Notes: generated from the letters alone by a model not told the origin. A DNA stretch of 46,669 nt from Candidatus Bipolaricaulota bacterium (GCA_938084765.1 CALKFO010000015.1:1-46669); one strand, 5' to 3'; shown: positions 18,945 to 28,113, counted from the stretch's first letter. Program-made: numbers and translations.

Positions 18945-19678
18945 ACCGCGTGGCGTTGGTGACCGGAGGGTCTCGGGGAATCGGCGCGGCCACCGTGCAG
19001 CGCTTGGCCCAGATGGGCTTCCATGTGGCCTTCACCTACCGGGCCGCGCGGGATGAAGCCCAGGCCGTGGCCGCCCAGGTGGAGTCCTGGGGCAGGAAAG
19101 CCCTCCCCATCCAGCTGGACCTTGTGGAGCTGGGGCGCATCCAACCCACGGTGGATCTGGTCGCGGAAAAACTCGGGGGCCTTCATGTCTTGGTGAACAA
19201 CGCCGGATACGTGCAGCGCCTGCCCCCGGAGAGCCTGACGCTCGCGGATTGGGAGCGCATGATCCAGGTGGGGCTGACCGCGCCGTTTTTGTTCATCCAG
19301 GCCGCGGTGCCCCACATGAAGGACGCGGGGTTCGGCCGCATCGTCAACGTCTCCTCCCTCCGAGCTCTCACGGGTTCCGCGCACGGCGTCCATTACGCCG
19401 CGGCGAAGGCCGGGCTTTTAGGCCTCACCAAATCGTTCGCCCTCGCCCTTGCTCCCTACAAGATCACCGTGAACGCTGTGTGCCCCGGCTTTGTGGACAC
19501 GGACATCAACAAGGAGCAGCTGCGCACCAAGGGCGCGGAGATCCTCCGCCAAATCCCCTTGGGCCGCGTCGCGTCCCCCGCGGAGGTGGCCGCCCTCATC
19601 GCCTTCCTCTGCTCAGAAGAGGCGGGCTACATCACGGGCGCCACCTTCTCCATCAATGGCGGCTTGCGCATGGACTGA
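18941..19678 (+). CDS. SDR-family oxidoreductase, FabG-like
   Basis: VTGGSRGIGAATV, VNNAGYV, NVSSLRALTGSAHGVHYAAAKAGLLGLTKS, CPGFVDTDI, GATFSINGGLRMD. Confidence 0.93.
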   Translation: MNRVALVTGGSRGIGAATVQRLAQMGFHVAFTYRAARDEAQAVAAQVESWGRKALPIQLDLVELGRIQPTVDLVAEKLGGLHVLVNNAGYVQRLPPESLTLADWERMIQVGLTAPFLFIQAAVPHMKDAGFGRIVNVSSLRALTGSAHGVHYAAAKAGLLGLTKSFALALAPYKITVNAVCPGFVDTDINKEQLRTKGAEILRQIPLGRVASPAEVAALIAFLCSEEAGYITGATFSINGGLRMD

Positions 19679-19679
19679 G

Positions 19680-20483
19680 ATGGACCGCGCACAGCTCAGC
19701 TTGGCCACCTTTCATTGCCCGGGGATGACCCTGTGGTCCTGGGTGGAACTGGCCCAGGAACTGGGGCTGGGTGGGGTGGAGCTGCGGGCCGACCCGGGCC
19801 TCGCCCACCCGGATGAGCTCTCCCCCCAGGACCGTCGCCGGCTTCGCGCCCTCAGCGAAGGTGGGCTGTCCCTATCCCTGCATATGCCCATCCACGGGGT
19901 GAACCTCACCTGGCCGGTGCGGTCGGTGGCCGCGGCCTCGCTGGGCGAGCTCGTGCGCACCCTGGAGCTCGCCGGCGAAATCGGGGCCGACGTGGTGGTG
20001 ATCCATCCCGGACGCCTTCCCGCGGAGTACGTGCCGTTCCCGGAGTGGCACGAGCGCTCGTGGAACCTGTTGCGGGCGGCCTTGGGGCTCCTCCTTCCCC
20101 GGGCCGCCGGCCTGGGCGTCCGGATCGCCCTGGAGAACTTGGGCAACGGCCGCGATCGGGGAGTGGTGCAAACCCCCGCGGAGCACGCCGCGATCCTCAG
20201 GGAATTCCCCGAGCTTTGGGCCTGTTTTGACCTCGGGCACCTGCACACCTTGGGGGGTTCACCGGGGGAATACCTCGCCCTCATCGGGCCTCGCCTGATC
20301 CATGTACATCTTCATGACAATCGCGGGGATTGGGACGCCCACCTTCCTCTGGGCGAGGGCACGGCGCCCTGGCGGGAGACGCTTCAGGCGCTGAAGGCGC
20401 TGGGCTTTTCTGGCCGCATCGTCCTGGAATTGCCCGATGTCGACGGGCTAAAGAGGAGTGTGGCTCTCCTCACCGCCCCATGA
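19680..20483 (+). CDS. Sugar phosphate isomerase/epimerase (xylose isomerase-like TIM barrel)
   Basis: VELRADPG, LHMPIHGVNL, VIHPGRLP, IALENLGN, FDLGHLH, IHVHLHDNRGDWDAHLPLGEG. Confidence 0.87.
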   Translation: MDRAQLSLATFHCPGMTLWSWVELAQELGLGGVELRADPGLAHPDELSPQDRRRLRALSEGGLSLSLHMPIHGVNLTWPVRSVAAASLGELVRTLELAGEIGADVVVIHPGRLPAEYVPFPEWHERSWNLLRAALGLLLPRAAGLGVRIALENLGNGRDRGVVQTPAEHAAILREFPELWACFDLGHLHTLGGSPGEYLALIGPRLIHVHLHDNRGDWDAHLPLGEGTAPWRETLQALKALGFSGRIVLELPDVDGLKRSVALLTAP

Positions 20484-21751
20484 GCGCGCCGAAGTGGTAT
20501 GGGGCGTTCCTGGTGGTGAACGTGGCCCTGGGGGCGTTTTCCCAGCTTTTGCCCCTGTATGCGTACTTTTTGGGGGCAGGCGCGGGCGAGGTGGGGCTTT
20601 TGGCCGCGGTGGGCAGCGCCACGAACATCGTGGCCAGCCTGTTTTGGGGAAAGCTTGCGGATCTGAGCCCACGCCGTCGCCCCTTCGTGCTTCTGGGTTT
20701 CGTGGGGGTTGCCGCCTGCTATGCCCTCCTTGCTTTTCTCACCCGGCGGAGCGCCCTTTTCCCCCTCAACGCGGGCGCCACGTTCCTGTGGATGGCCGCG
20801 GGCACAGCCACCACCCTCCTCGTTCTGGCCACATTTCCCAAGGAACGGTGGGAGCGGGAGATCGGGCGGTTCAACGCCTACGGCGGGGTCGGCTGGACGG
20901 TCGGCCTCGTCCTTGGCGCGCTCTGGACCACGGTCCTTACGCGGGTCGTCGGCGAGGCCTGGGGATTGCGCTCCTTAGCGCTGCTCCTTGCGGTGATCGC
21001 TGGAGGGGCGGGTTGGCTGGCGTTGCGCAGCATTCCTGAGCCGCGTTCGCCCAGCAAGCGCACCGGCCTTTTCGACTGGACCCTGGGCGTCGGAACGTTC
21101 GTCGTGGAGAGGCTGCGCTACGGTCCTACCCACCTCGTCGAGGCCCTCAGCCCTCGCCAACTCGTGAGGTTTCTGCAGGGCCGCACGGCCTTCGGTCCAG
21201 AACTCGTCTTGTGTTATTACGGAGAGCTCCTTTCCTTCGTGGGTTTCGCCCTGGTGTTCGCGCCTTTCCCCGTGTTTTTGCGCCAGAATTTGGGTTGGCC
21301 CAACGAGTGGGTGTTCGCTCTGTACGTGGCGCACCACGCCATCGGCATTTTCGCTTATGAGTGGGCCAGGCGGGCCATCGCCCGCTGGGGCCACCGGCCC
21401 GCCCTGGCCTTCGCCCTGTTGGTGCGGGTGGGGATCTTCGTGGGATTTGCCGCGGTGGGGAAGGGCAAGGGTGCGTGGCTTTTGCCCCTGCTCTTTGCCC
21501 TGGCGGGGATCACCTGGTCCTTTTTCCAGCTGGCCACGACCGCGTTGGTGTCGCGTCTGGCGCCGGCGGAGCTGCGGGGGCAAGGTCTGGGGTTGTACAA
21601 CGCGGTGGCCGGCTTGGGCAACGTCATTGGTGCCGCGTTGGGCGGGTACCTAGCCGACGGCTTCGGCTATGCCGCGCCGTTCCTTTCCGGGGCAGCTCTC
21701 CTGTTTTTAACGCTTCCCATTTTCCTTGTGGAGAGCCGCCCCGCCAGCTAG
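20480..21751 (+). CDS. MFS transporter
   Basis: Multi-TM; FWGKLADLSPRRRPFVLLG; ATG overlaps the preceding stop. Confidence 0.87.
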   Translation: MSAPKWYGAFLVVNVALGAFSQLLPLYAYFLGAGAGEVGLLAAVGSATNIVASLFWGKLADLSPRRRPFVLLGFVGVAACYALLAFLTRRSALFPLNAGATFLWMAAGTATTLLVLATFPKERWEREIGRFNAYGGVGWTVGLVLGALWTTVLTRVVGEAWGLRSLALLLAVIAGGAGWLALRSIPEPRSPSKRTGLFDWTLGVGTFVVERLRYGPTHLVEALSPRQLVRFLQGRTAFGPELVLCYYGELLSFVGFALVFAPFPVFLRQNLGWPNEWVFALYVAHHAIGIFAYEWARRAIARWGHRPALAFALLVRVGIFVGFAAVGKGKGAWLLPLLFALAGITWSFFQLATTALVSRLAPAELRGQGLGLYNAVAGLGNVIGAALGGYLADGFGYAAPFLSGAALLFLTLPIFLVESRPAS

Positions 21752-21757
21752 CTCACC

Positions 21758-21833
21758 CCTTTTCCTTCACCTCGAGCACTTGCATCCCGTTGCAGACGCC
21801 TTTTCCTTCACCTTGCAGACCTGCATCCCGTTG
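21758..21833. repeat. Imperfect 35-bp tandem duplication, 41-bp offset, at the rpmF 3' end
   Basis: 21758-21792 ccttttccttcacctcgagcacttgcatcccgttg versus 21799-21833 ccttttccttcaccttgcagacctgcatcccgttg: 30/35 identical. Confidence 0.88.
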
Positions 21834-21982
21834 TAGTAACCGCAATGGGGGCAAACCCGGTGCGGAAGGCGAAAACCATGGCACTGCGGGCATTCCGTGG
21901 CTGCCTGGAGTTTGGCCCGCCAATGGGTGCGGCGCAGGCGCACTTCACGATGGGATCTCCGAGACTTCGGAACCGCTGCCAT
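21767..21982 (-). CDS. rpmF: 50S ribosomal protein L32 with an aberrant C-terminal tail
   Basis: MAAVPKSRRSHREVRLRRTHW..CPQCHGFRLPHRVCPHCGYYNGMQV is L32; tail altered by a tandem duplication. Confidence 0.87.
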   Translation of the reverse strand: MAAVPKSRRSHREVRLRRTHWRAKLQAATECPQCHGFRLPHRVCPHCGYYNGMQVCKVKEKASATGCKCSR

Positions 21983-22451
21983 TTTCCCTCCTTTGTGCAG
22001 ACGATTGTGCCCGCGGCCGCTCCAGAATCAAGGTCACGGGCCCATCGTTCACCAGGCCCACTTCCATGTGCGCGCCGAAGATCCCGGAGCGCACCGGGAT
22101 ACCCTCCGTCGCGAGGGCCTTCAGGAAAAGCTCGTACAAAGCGCGGGCCTGTTCTGCGGGCGCGGCACCGTCAAAGCTGGGCCTCCTCCCGGAAAGCGCA
22201 TCCCCATAGAGCGTGAATTGCGACACACACAGGATCTCTCCGCCCACCTCCCGCAAGGAGCGGTTGAGCTTTCCCGCTTCGTCCGGAAAGACCCGCAGAT
22301 CGGGGATGCGTTTGGCCCAAAAGCGGGCCTCCTCCTCGTCGTCCTCGCGGCCGATCCCCACGAGAAGGAGGAAGCCGGGCCCGATGCGGGCCACCTCGGC
22401 GCCTTGCACGCGGACCCAGGCCTCACGCACCCGCTGCAGGACGATGCGCAT
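21945..22451 (-). CDS. dtd: D-aminoacyl-tRNA deacylase
   Basis: MRIVLQRVREAWVRV, GFLLLVGIG, VSQFTLYGD, GRRPSFDGAAP, GIFGAHMEVGLVNDGPVTLIL. Confidence 0.95.
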   Translation of the reverse strand: MRIVLQRVREAWVRVQGAEVARIGPGFLLLVGIGREDDEEEARFWAKRIPDLRVFPDEAGKLNRSLREVGGEILCVSQFTLYGDALSGRRPSFDGAAPAEQARALYELFLKALATEGIPVRSGIFGAHMEVGLVNDGPVTLILERPRAQSSAQRRENGSGSEVSEIPS

Positions 22452-22968
22452 GTTCGTTGGGGAGGCTGAGGAGGAGGCTGTGCACGCGCCGCAGATCCTC
22501 CAGGGAGAAGGTGTCCAGGATGGCGAGGATCTCCTGGCGCAGGGACTGGCGCTCGCGCTCGGCACGCCTTTCCTCTTGGAGCGCCTGTTCGGCCAAGCGC
22601 CGTGCCGCCCGGTTCACCTCGTGGTCCACGTAGCGCACCCGGGCCCGCGGGAACCGACGCAGAAGGTCCTGGGCGAGCTTATTGAGGTGCTGCACGGCCG
22701 GATCCCGCGGGGGCAGGATGCCCTGAAGCTGGTTCACCACTTGATGGTTGTCGCTGAACACCACGAGCTCCTCGGGCTGCCGCTCAAGGGCCAGCCGCAA
22801 GCCCTCTAGAAGGGCCCGGTATTCGGCGACTTCCGGGGTGGCGCGGCCGATGCATCGGCCTAACCGTCCCAGCACGCGACCTTGGGGGTCGGTGAGGACC
22901 ACGCCGATCGCGGCCAAGCTCGGTTCGCCCCGGGCTGCGCCGCCCGTGGAGAGAAAAAGCTTGCGCAT
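22423..22968 (-). CDS. RNase HI-like protein with incomplete catalytic residues
   Basis: STGGAARGEPSLAAIGVVL, EVAEYRALLEGLRLAL, VVFSDNHQVVNQLQG, VDHEVNRAARRLAEQAL. Confidence 0.8.
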   Translation of the reverse strand: MRKLFLSTGGAARGEPSLAAIGVVLTDPQGRVLGRLGRCIGRATPEVAEYRALLEGLRLALERQPEELVVFSDNHQVVNQLQGILPPRDPAVQHLNKLAQDLLRRFPRARVRYVDHEVNRAARRLAEQALQEERRAERERQSLRQEILAILDTFSLEDLRRVHSLLLSLPNEHAHRPAAGA

Positions 22969-22972
22969 GTTC

Positions 22973-23044
22973 TGGGCCCGGCAGGGATTGAACCTGCGAC
23001 CAACCGGTTATGAGCCGGCTGCTCTACCCCTGAGCTACGGGCCC
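22973..23044 (-). tRNA. tRNA with CAT anticodon (Met or Ile2)
   Basis: GGGCCCGTAGCTCAGGGGTAGAGCAGCCGGCTCATAACCGGTTGGTCGCAGGTTCAATCCCTGCCGGGCCCA folds as a cloverleaf; loop CTCATAA; CCA not encoded. Confidence 0.95.
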
Positions 23045-23225
23045 ACCCACCTTTTATCCTAGTGAAGTTCCAGCCCAGCGGCAACCGTGCGGCCCGCGCG
23101 CCGTGGGAGTCCGGCGCGGGGACCTTGCGCGCCGGACGGGGGATGTTAAGCTTGGCCCCTCGTTGGCGGTTGGCAGGCTCGGCGCTTTCTTTTTTGCCTT
23201 TCGCCGGAAAACCCCGGAGGAGGAC

Positions 23226-25301
23226 ATGGAACGGCCGTTTGCTATGCACCGAATTCGCAACATCGGGATCGCCGCGCATATCGATGCCGGCAAGACCACC
23301 CTTTCCGAGGCCATGCTCTTTCTTTCCGGAAAGAAGCATCGCTTTGGGGAGGTGGATGAGGGGGAGGCCACACTGGACTGGATGCCCCAAGAGCGCGAGC
23401 GCGGCATCACCATCACCGCTGCGGCCACCACCATCGCCTGGAATGGCCACGCCCTCAACCTCATCGACACCCCGGGTCATGTGGACTTCACCGCGGAGGT
23501 GGAGCGCGCCCTCCGGGTGGTGGACGGGATGATCGCTCTGTTCTGTGCGGTGGGCGGCGTGGAGGCGCAATCGGAGAGCGTCTGGCGTCAGGCTGAGCGC
23601 TACGGCGTGCCGCGCCTGGCCTTTGTGAACAAGATGGACCGTGTGGGCGCGGATTTCTTCCGCGTGGTGGAGGAGATGCGCCGGAGCTTGGGAGCCAACC
23701 CGGTGCCCATCGTGCTGCCCCTGGGCGCGGAGGACAAGTTCCGCGGGATCGTCGATCTCTTGACCATGGAGGCCGTCCTGTTTGGGGACGGCGAAGGGAA
23801 AGCCGAACCCGTAGTCGTTCCCATTCCCAAGGAGGTCGCCAAGGACGCCCAAGCGGCGCGGGAGAGGCTCATCGAGGCCGTGGCCGAAGCCGATGACCTG
23901 TTCTTGGGGCTGTACTTGGCCGGCGAGGCGAGCACGGAGGATCTGCGCGCGGGGATTCGGCGCGGGACCCTCGCAGGGAAGCTCGTTCCCGTGCTGGCTG
24001 GGTCGGCCGCAAAGCTCAAGGGCGTGCGCCGGCTTCTGGACGCGGTGGTGGAGTTTCTCCCCTCTCCGGCTGACCTTCCGCCGGTTGAGGGCACGTGGGA
24101 GGGCCAGACCCTCACGCGCGTCCCTAGCCCTGCAGAGCCCCTTTCCGCTCTGATTTTCAAGATCCAGGCCGATCGGCATGTGGGGAAGGTGTACTACGTG
24201 CGGATCTACTCCGGCGTCCTCAGAGGTGGGGATCCGGTGCTCAACGCGGGCCGTGGCACCGTCCAGCACGTGGGACGTCTGTTCCAGGTGCATGCCAACG
24301 AACGCACGCCGGTGGAGGAGCTGGCGGCCGGGGAGGTCGGGGCCCTGGTGGGCCTGGAGGAGGCCCATACCGGCGACACCCTGTGTGCGCCCCGCGCGCC
24401 CATCGTTTTGGAGGCCATGGAGTTCCCCGCGCCGGTGGTGGACCTGGCGATCTCCCCGCTGCGGCGAACCGAGGCGGACCGGCTCTCCCGAGCCCTCGCC
24501 GCACTGGCCGCCGAGGACCCCACGCTCTTTTTGCGTACCGACCCAGAAAGCGGTGAGCTTATCGTCTCCGGCATGGGCGAGCTGCACCTCGAGATCGTGG
24601 TGGATCGCCTGCGGCGGGAGTTCGGGGTGGAGGTGGCGACGGGCGCGCCCCAAGTGGCCTTTCGGGAGACGCCCCTTCAGGCTGGCGACTTCGACCACAA
24701 GCTGGTGAAGCAAACGGGTGGCCGAGGGCAATACGCCCACATCGTCTTCCGGATCGAACCCACTGCGCCCGGGACCGGACTGGAATTCGAAAGCCAGGTG
24801 GTGGGAGGGCGCGTTCCTCAGGAGTACATCCCCGCGGTGCGCAAAGGCTTGGTGGACGCGATGGCCAAGGGCCCCCTGGGCTTCCCCGTGGTGGACCTCA
24901 AATTCATCCTCCTCGATGGCTCCTACCACGATGTGGACTCCTCGGAGCAGGCGTTCCGCCAGTGTGCGGCCCGGGCCCTGCGCGAGGCCCTCTCCCGGTT
25001 GGGCACAGCCCTTCTGGAGCCCGTGATGCACGTGGAGATCACCACCCCCGCGGAATTCGTGGGGAGCGTCGTGGGCGACCTCTCCGCCCGGCGCGGAAAA
25101 CTCCTGAGCCTCGAGAACAAGGGGAACTTTTCGGTGGTGACCGCCGCGGCACCTCTTGCCGAGCTCTTCGGCTATGCCACGGTTTTGCGCAGCCTGACCA
25201 GCGGCCGGGGCTCCTTCACCCTGCGCTTCGACCACTACCAACGCGTCCCCGCGTCCCTGGTGCCCAAGCTCGTCAAGCGCGTGCCCGTGTACTCCGGGTA
25301 G
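23226..25301 (+). CDS. Translation elongation factor G-family GTPase
   Basis: RNIGIAAHIDAGKTTLSEAML, QERERGITITAAATT, LIDTPGHVDFTAEVERALRVVDG, FVNKMDR, GMGELHLEI, KQTGGRGQYAHI. ATG after GGAGGAGG. Not in a str operon. Confidence 0.92.
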   Translation: MERPFAMHRIRNIGIAAHIDAGKTTLSEAMLFLSGKKHRFGEVDEGEATLDWMPQERERGITITAAATTIAWNGHALNLIDTPGHVDFTAEVERALRVVDGMIALFCAVGGVEAQSESVWRQAERYGVPRLAFVNKMDRVGADFFRVVEEMRRSLGANPVPIVLPLGAEDKFRGIVDLLTMEAVLFGDGEGKAEPVVVPIPKEVAKDAQAARERLIEAVAEADDLFLGLYLAGEASTEDLRAGIRRGTLAGKLVPVLAGSAAKLKGVRRLLDAVVEFLPSPADLPPVEGTWEGQTLTRVPSPAEPLSALIFKIQADRHVGKVYYVRIYSGVLRGGDPVLNAGRGTVQHVGRLFQVHANERTPVEELAAGEVGALVGLEEAHTGDTLCAPRAPIVLEAMEFPAPVVDLAISPLRRTEADRLSRALAALAAEDPTLFLRTDPESGELIVSGMGELHLEIVVDRLRREFGVEVATGAPQVAFRETPLQAGDFDHKLVKQTGGRGQYAHIVFRIEPTAPGTGLEFESQVVGGRVPQEYIPAVRKGLVDAMAKGPLGFPVVDLKFILLDGSYHDVDSSEQAFRQCAARALREALSRLGTALLEPVMHVEITTPAEFVGSVVGDLSARRGKLLSLENKGNFSVVTAAAPLAELFGYATVLRSLTSGRGSFTLRFDHYQRVPASLVPKLVKRVPVYSG

Positions 25302-26386
25302 CCCGTGAGCAAGAGGTCCCCCCCGACCTCCTCCACCGTCAGGTCTCGGACGCGGATCCCCTGAGAAGGGTCGGCGAACCCCTCTCCGCCCACGGCGGGG
25401 ACGGCCCGCCTTCCGCCCAGGATGAGGGGGGCGTAGAAAAAATAAATCTTGTGCACGAGCTCCTGGGAGAGGAAGGACCATGCCACCTCCCCCCCGCCTT
25501 CGACCAAGACGGAGTCGACCCCCCGCTCGCCCAGGACAGCCAGGAGCCTTCGGAGGTCCACCCCTTGTTCCTGGGCCGGGAGGCGCAGGACCTCCACGCC
25601 TTGGGCGCGCAAGGTCTCCTCCGTTTCCGGGCGCATACGGGCCGTGGCCACCAGGGTCTTGGCCGCGCGGTTGAACACCCGGGCCGAAGGGGGCACCCGA
25701 CCCTCCCCATCGAGGACGATCCTCAAGGGCTGAGGCCCAGCCACCTCGCGCACGGTGAGCTCCGGGTCGTCCAGGAGGACCGTGTTGGCCCCCACCAGGA
25801 CGGCGGCGTAGCGACGACGCAGCTCATGAACCCTCGTACGTGCCGCAGGCCCGGTGATCCACCGAGATTTTCCTGTGTGGCTCGCAATTTTTCCGTCCAG
25901 GGTGAGGGCGAGCTTCAGGGCCACAAAGGGCGTGCGCGTGGTGATCCAGTGGAAAAAGATCTCGTTGAGCTTGCGGGCCTCCTCGGCCAGGACGCCCTCC
26001 ACGACCTCGATCCCCGCGGCTTTGAGCTCGGCCACGCCCCGGCCGGCCACCGCGGGGTTGGGGTCCCGCACGGCCACCACCACCCGCCGGATTCCCGCGC
26101 GGATGATGGCCGCCGTACAAGGGGGCGTCTTCTTCCCCGGAAAGTCCACACAAGGCTCGAGGTTCACGTAGAGCTCCGCGCCTTGGGCCCTTTCCCCCGC
26201 GCGCTCCAAGGCCAGCACCTCGGCATGGGGACCACCAAACCGCTCGTGATAGGCCTCGGCGATGATGACGCCATCCTTGACCACGACGGCTCCCACGAGA
26301 GGGTTGGGGCGGGTGTAGCCCTCGCCCTGCCTGGCCAGGGCGAGGACGCGGCGCATCAATCCCTCGGGCGTCCAGCGGCCTTCCAT
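25235..26386 (-). CDS. ribD: Bifunctional riboflavin deaminase/reductase
   Basis: GYTRPNPLVGAVVV, GGPHAEVLAL, LYVNLEPCVDFPGKKTPPCTAAII, KLALTLDGKIA, RWITGPAAR, VEGGGEVAWSFL. Confidence 0.93.
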   Translation of the reverse strand: MEGRWTPEGLMRRVLALARQGEGYTRPNPLVGAVVVKDGVIIAEAYHERFGGPHAEVLALERAGERAQGAELYVNLEPCVDFPGKKTPPCTAAIIRAGIRRVVVAVRDPNPAVAGRGVAELKAAGIEVVEGVLAEEARKLNEIFFHWITTRTPFVALKLALTLDGKIASHTGKSRWITGPAARTRVHELRRRYAAVLVGANTVLLDDPELTVREVAGPQPLRIVLDGEGRVPPSARVFNRAAKTLVATARMRPETEETLRAQGVEVLRLPAQEQGVDLRRLLAVLGERGVDSVLVEGGGEVAWSFLSQELVHKIYFFYAPLILGGRRAVPAVGGEGFADPSQGIRVRDLTVEEVGGDLLLTGYPEYTGTRLTSLGTRDAGTRW

Positions 26387-27009
26387 AGCTCCAGCACGGC
26401 CTGGCGGGGGTCCGGCGCGCGGAAGATGGCCGCTCCCACCACCACCAGCTCGGCGCCGGCGTCAAGCACCGTGCGCACGTTCCCCGGCCCGATCCCCCCG
26501 TCCACGGCCAGCGTGATCGGCCGCCCCGCGATCTTCGCCCGCAGCTGCCGCAGCCGCTCCAGCGACTCCGGCAGGAACGCCTGGCCGCCGAACCCGGGCT
26601 CCACGCTCATCAGGAGGATCCAATCCACCTGGGGCAGCCAGGGCTCAAGCACGGAAAGCGGGGTCCGCGGCCGTAGGGAAACCCCGACCCGGCACCCCAG
26701 CCTCCGGATGGCGGCGATGGCCTCATCCGGCGGGTCCAGGGCCTCCACGTGGAAGATGACCACGTCGTCGGGGCGCACGGAGAACCGCGGGGCGTAGAGG
26801 GCCGGCTGGTCCACCATGAGGTGGATGTCGAAGGGGATGGCGATTTTGTCGCGCAGGGCGTTGGGGAGCACTGGCCCAAAGGTGAGGTTGGGCACGAAAT
26901 GCCCATCCATGACGTCGAAATGCACGTAGTCCACGAGGTCTGCTAGGCCCATGATCGTCTCGTGGAGGCGGGAGAGGTCGGCGTTGAGGATGGAGAGGGA
27001 AAGCTTCAT
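26356..27009 (-). CDS. rpe: Ribulose-phosphate 3-epimerase
   Basis: LSILNADLSRL, VHFDVMDGHFVPNLTFGP, DIHLMV, LLMSVEPGFGGQAFLPE, LAVDGGIG. Confidence 0.95.
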   Translation of the reverse strand: MKLSLSILNADLSRLHETIMGLADLVDYVHFDVMDGHFVPNLTFGPVLPNALRDKIAIPFDIHLMVDQPALYAPRFSVRPDDVVIFHVEALDPPDEAIAAIRRLGCRVGVSLRPRTPLSVLEPWLPQVDWILLMSVEPGFGGQAFLPESLERLRQLRAKIAGRPITLAVDGGIGPGNVRTVLDAGAELVVVGAAIFRAPDPRQAVLELWKAAGRPRD

Positions 27010-27696
27010 CTAGGAGCGGCGGCGGTTTCCGGCGATGAGGAGCATGCCCAGGAGCTGGGCCACGGCCATGGCTGCCGAGGCCACGTAGGTGAGGGCAGCG
27101 GCGGTGAGCACCTCCTTCACCGCGCCCAGCTCGCCCTCGGTCACCAGGCCTGCGGCCCGCAGGGCCGCGACCGCCCGCCGAGAGGCGTTGAACTCCACCG
27201 GCAACGTGACCAACGTGAACAGGACCGCGGCGGAAAAGAGGATGATCCCGGCGTTCACCAGCCCCGTGGACTGGAAGACGAGGCCGAGGAAGAAGAGGGG
27301 GAAGGCCAGTTGGGAGCCGAACATCGCGAGGGGCACCACGGCGGAGCGCAGGCTCAAGGGGGCGTAGCCCTGGGCGTGCTGGAGGGCGTGCCCGGCCTCA
27401 TGGGCGGCCACGCCCACCGCGGCCACGGAGACCGATTCCGGCGCGGACAGCCGCAACACGCGCCGCCGCGGGTCGTAGTGATCCCCCAGGGGTTGTCGAA
27501 TGGCTTCGATCCGGACGTTCGTTACCCCAGCCTGCTGGAGGAGCAAGCGGGCGGCCTCCGCGGCGCTCACCCGACGCTGGGTGGGCACCCGCAGGTACTT
27601 GGCATAGGCCGCGCGCACCTTATATTGGGCGTAGAGGGCCAAAAGCACCGCGGGGATGAGCAGGATCAACGTTTCCGGGTAGAAAAGCCAAATCAT
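27010..27696 (-). CDS. YugP-like membrane zinc metallopeptidase
   Basis: GVAAHEAGHALQHAQGYAPLSLRSAVVP, VEFNASRRA, multiple TM segments; RBS AAGGAGGTGAG. Confidence 0.9.
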   Translation of the reverse strand: MIWLFYPETLILLIPAVLLALYAQYKVRAAYAKYLRVPTQRRVSAAEAARLLLQQAGVTNVRIEAIRQPLGDHYDPRRRVLRLSAPESVSVAAVGVAAHEAGHALQHAQGYAPLSLRSAVVPLAMFGSQLAFPLFFLGLVFQSTGLVNAGIILFSAAVLFTLVTLPVEFNASRRAVAALRAAGLVTEGELGAVKEVLTAAALTYVASAAMAVAQLLGMLLIAGNRRRS

Positions 27697-27734
27697 GCGC
27701 TCACCTCCTTGCCGAGCACGGGGGCATTATAAGA

Positions 27735-28113
27735 AGGGGCGGGGGAGAGGGCCATAGGCCGGATTCTGTCGTGGGGAGCCATTCCTCTGTGCGGCCTACC
27801 CGGAGGCATCGGGCGGGCCACCCTCAAGCGCCTCCCTATTTGGCCTTGCTCCGGCCGGGGTTTGCCGTGCCCGGGAACCTCGCGGCCCCGGCGGTGGGCT
27901 CTTACCCCACCGTTTCACCCTTGCCCGCACCCCTCCCTCCGGGGGAGGAGCCGCTGGCGGTCTGTTTTCTGTGGCACTTTCCAGGGATCGCTCCCTCTCG
28001 GGTTTCCCCGAGCGGCCTGCCCTGCGGAGTCCGGACCTTCCTCAGGGGAAAAACCCCCTGCGGCTCCCTAGCCGTCTCCCCCGTCCCGCCCGGGTGTAGC
28101 GACACCGCGGGCA
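27735..28113 (-). ncRNA. rnpB: RNase P RNA, class A-like (ends approximate)
   Basis: Minus strand: GAGGAAGGTCCGGACTCC, AAGGGTGAAACGGTGGGGTAAGAGCCCACC, GGAGCAAGGCCAAATAGGGAGGC, ACAGAATCCGGCCTATGG; -10 TATACT at 28121-28126. Confidence 0.93.

Noticed and set aside
22860-25481. 873-aa minus-strand ORF opposite the EF-G-family gene
   Set aside because: Antisense shadow ORF typical of high-GC DNA; composition is His/Arg/Gly-rich without domain motifs, and the plus strand carries an unmistakable EF-G-family gene.
24962-26797. 611-aa plus-strand ORF opposite ribD and rpe
   Set aside because: Shadow ORF; the minus strand encodes intact ribD and rpe motifs.
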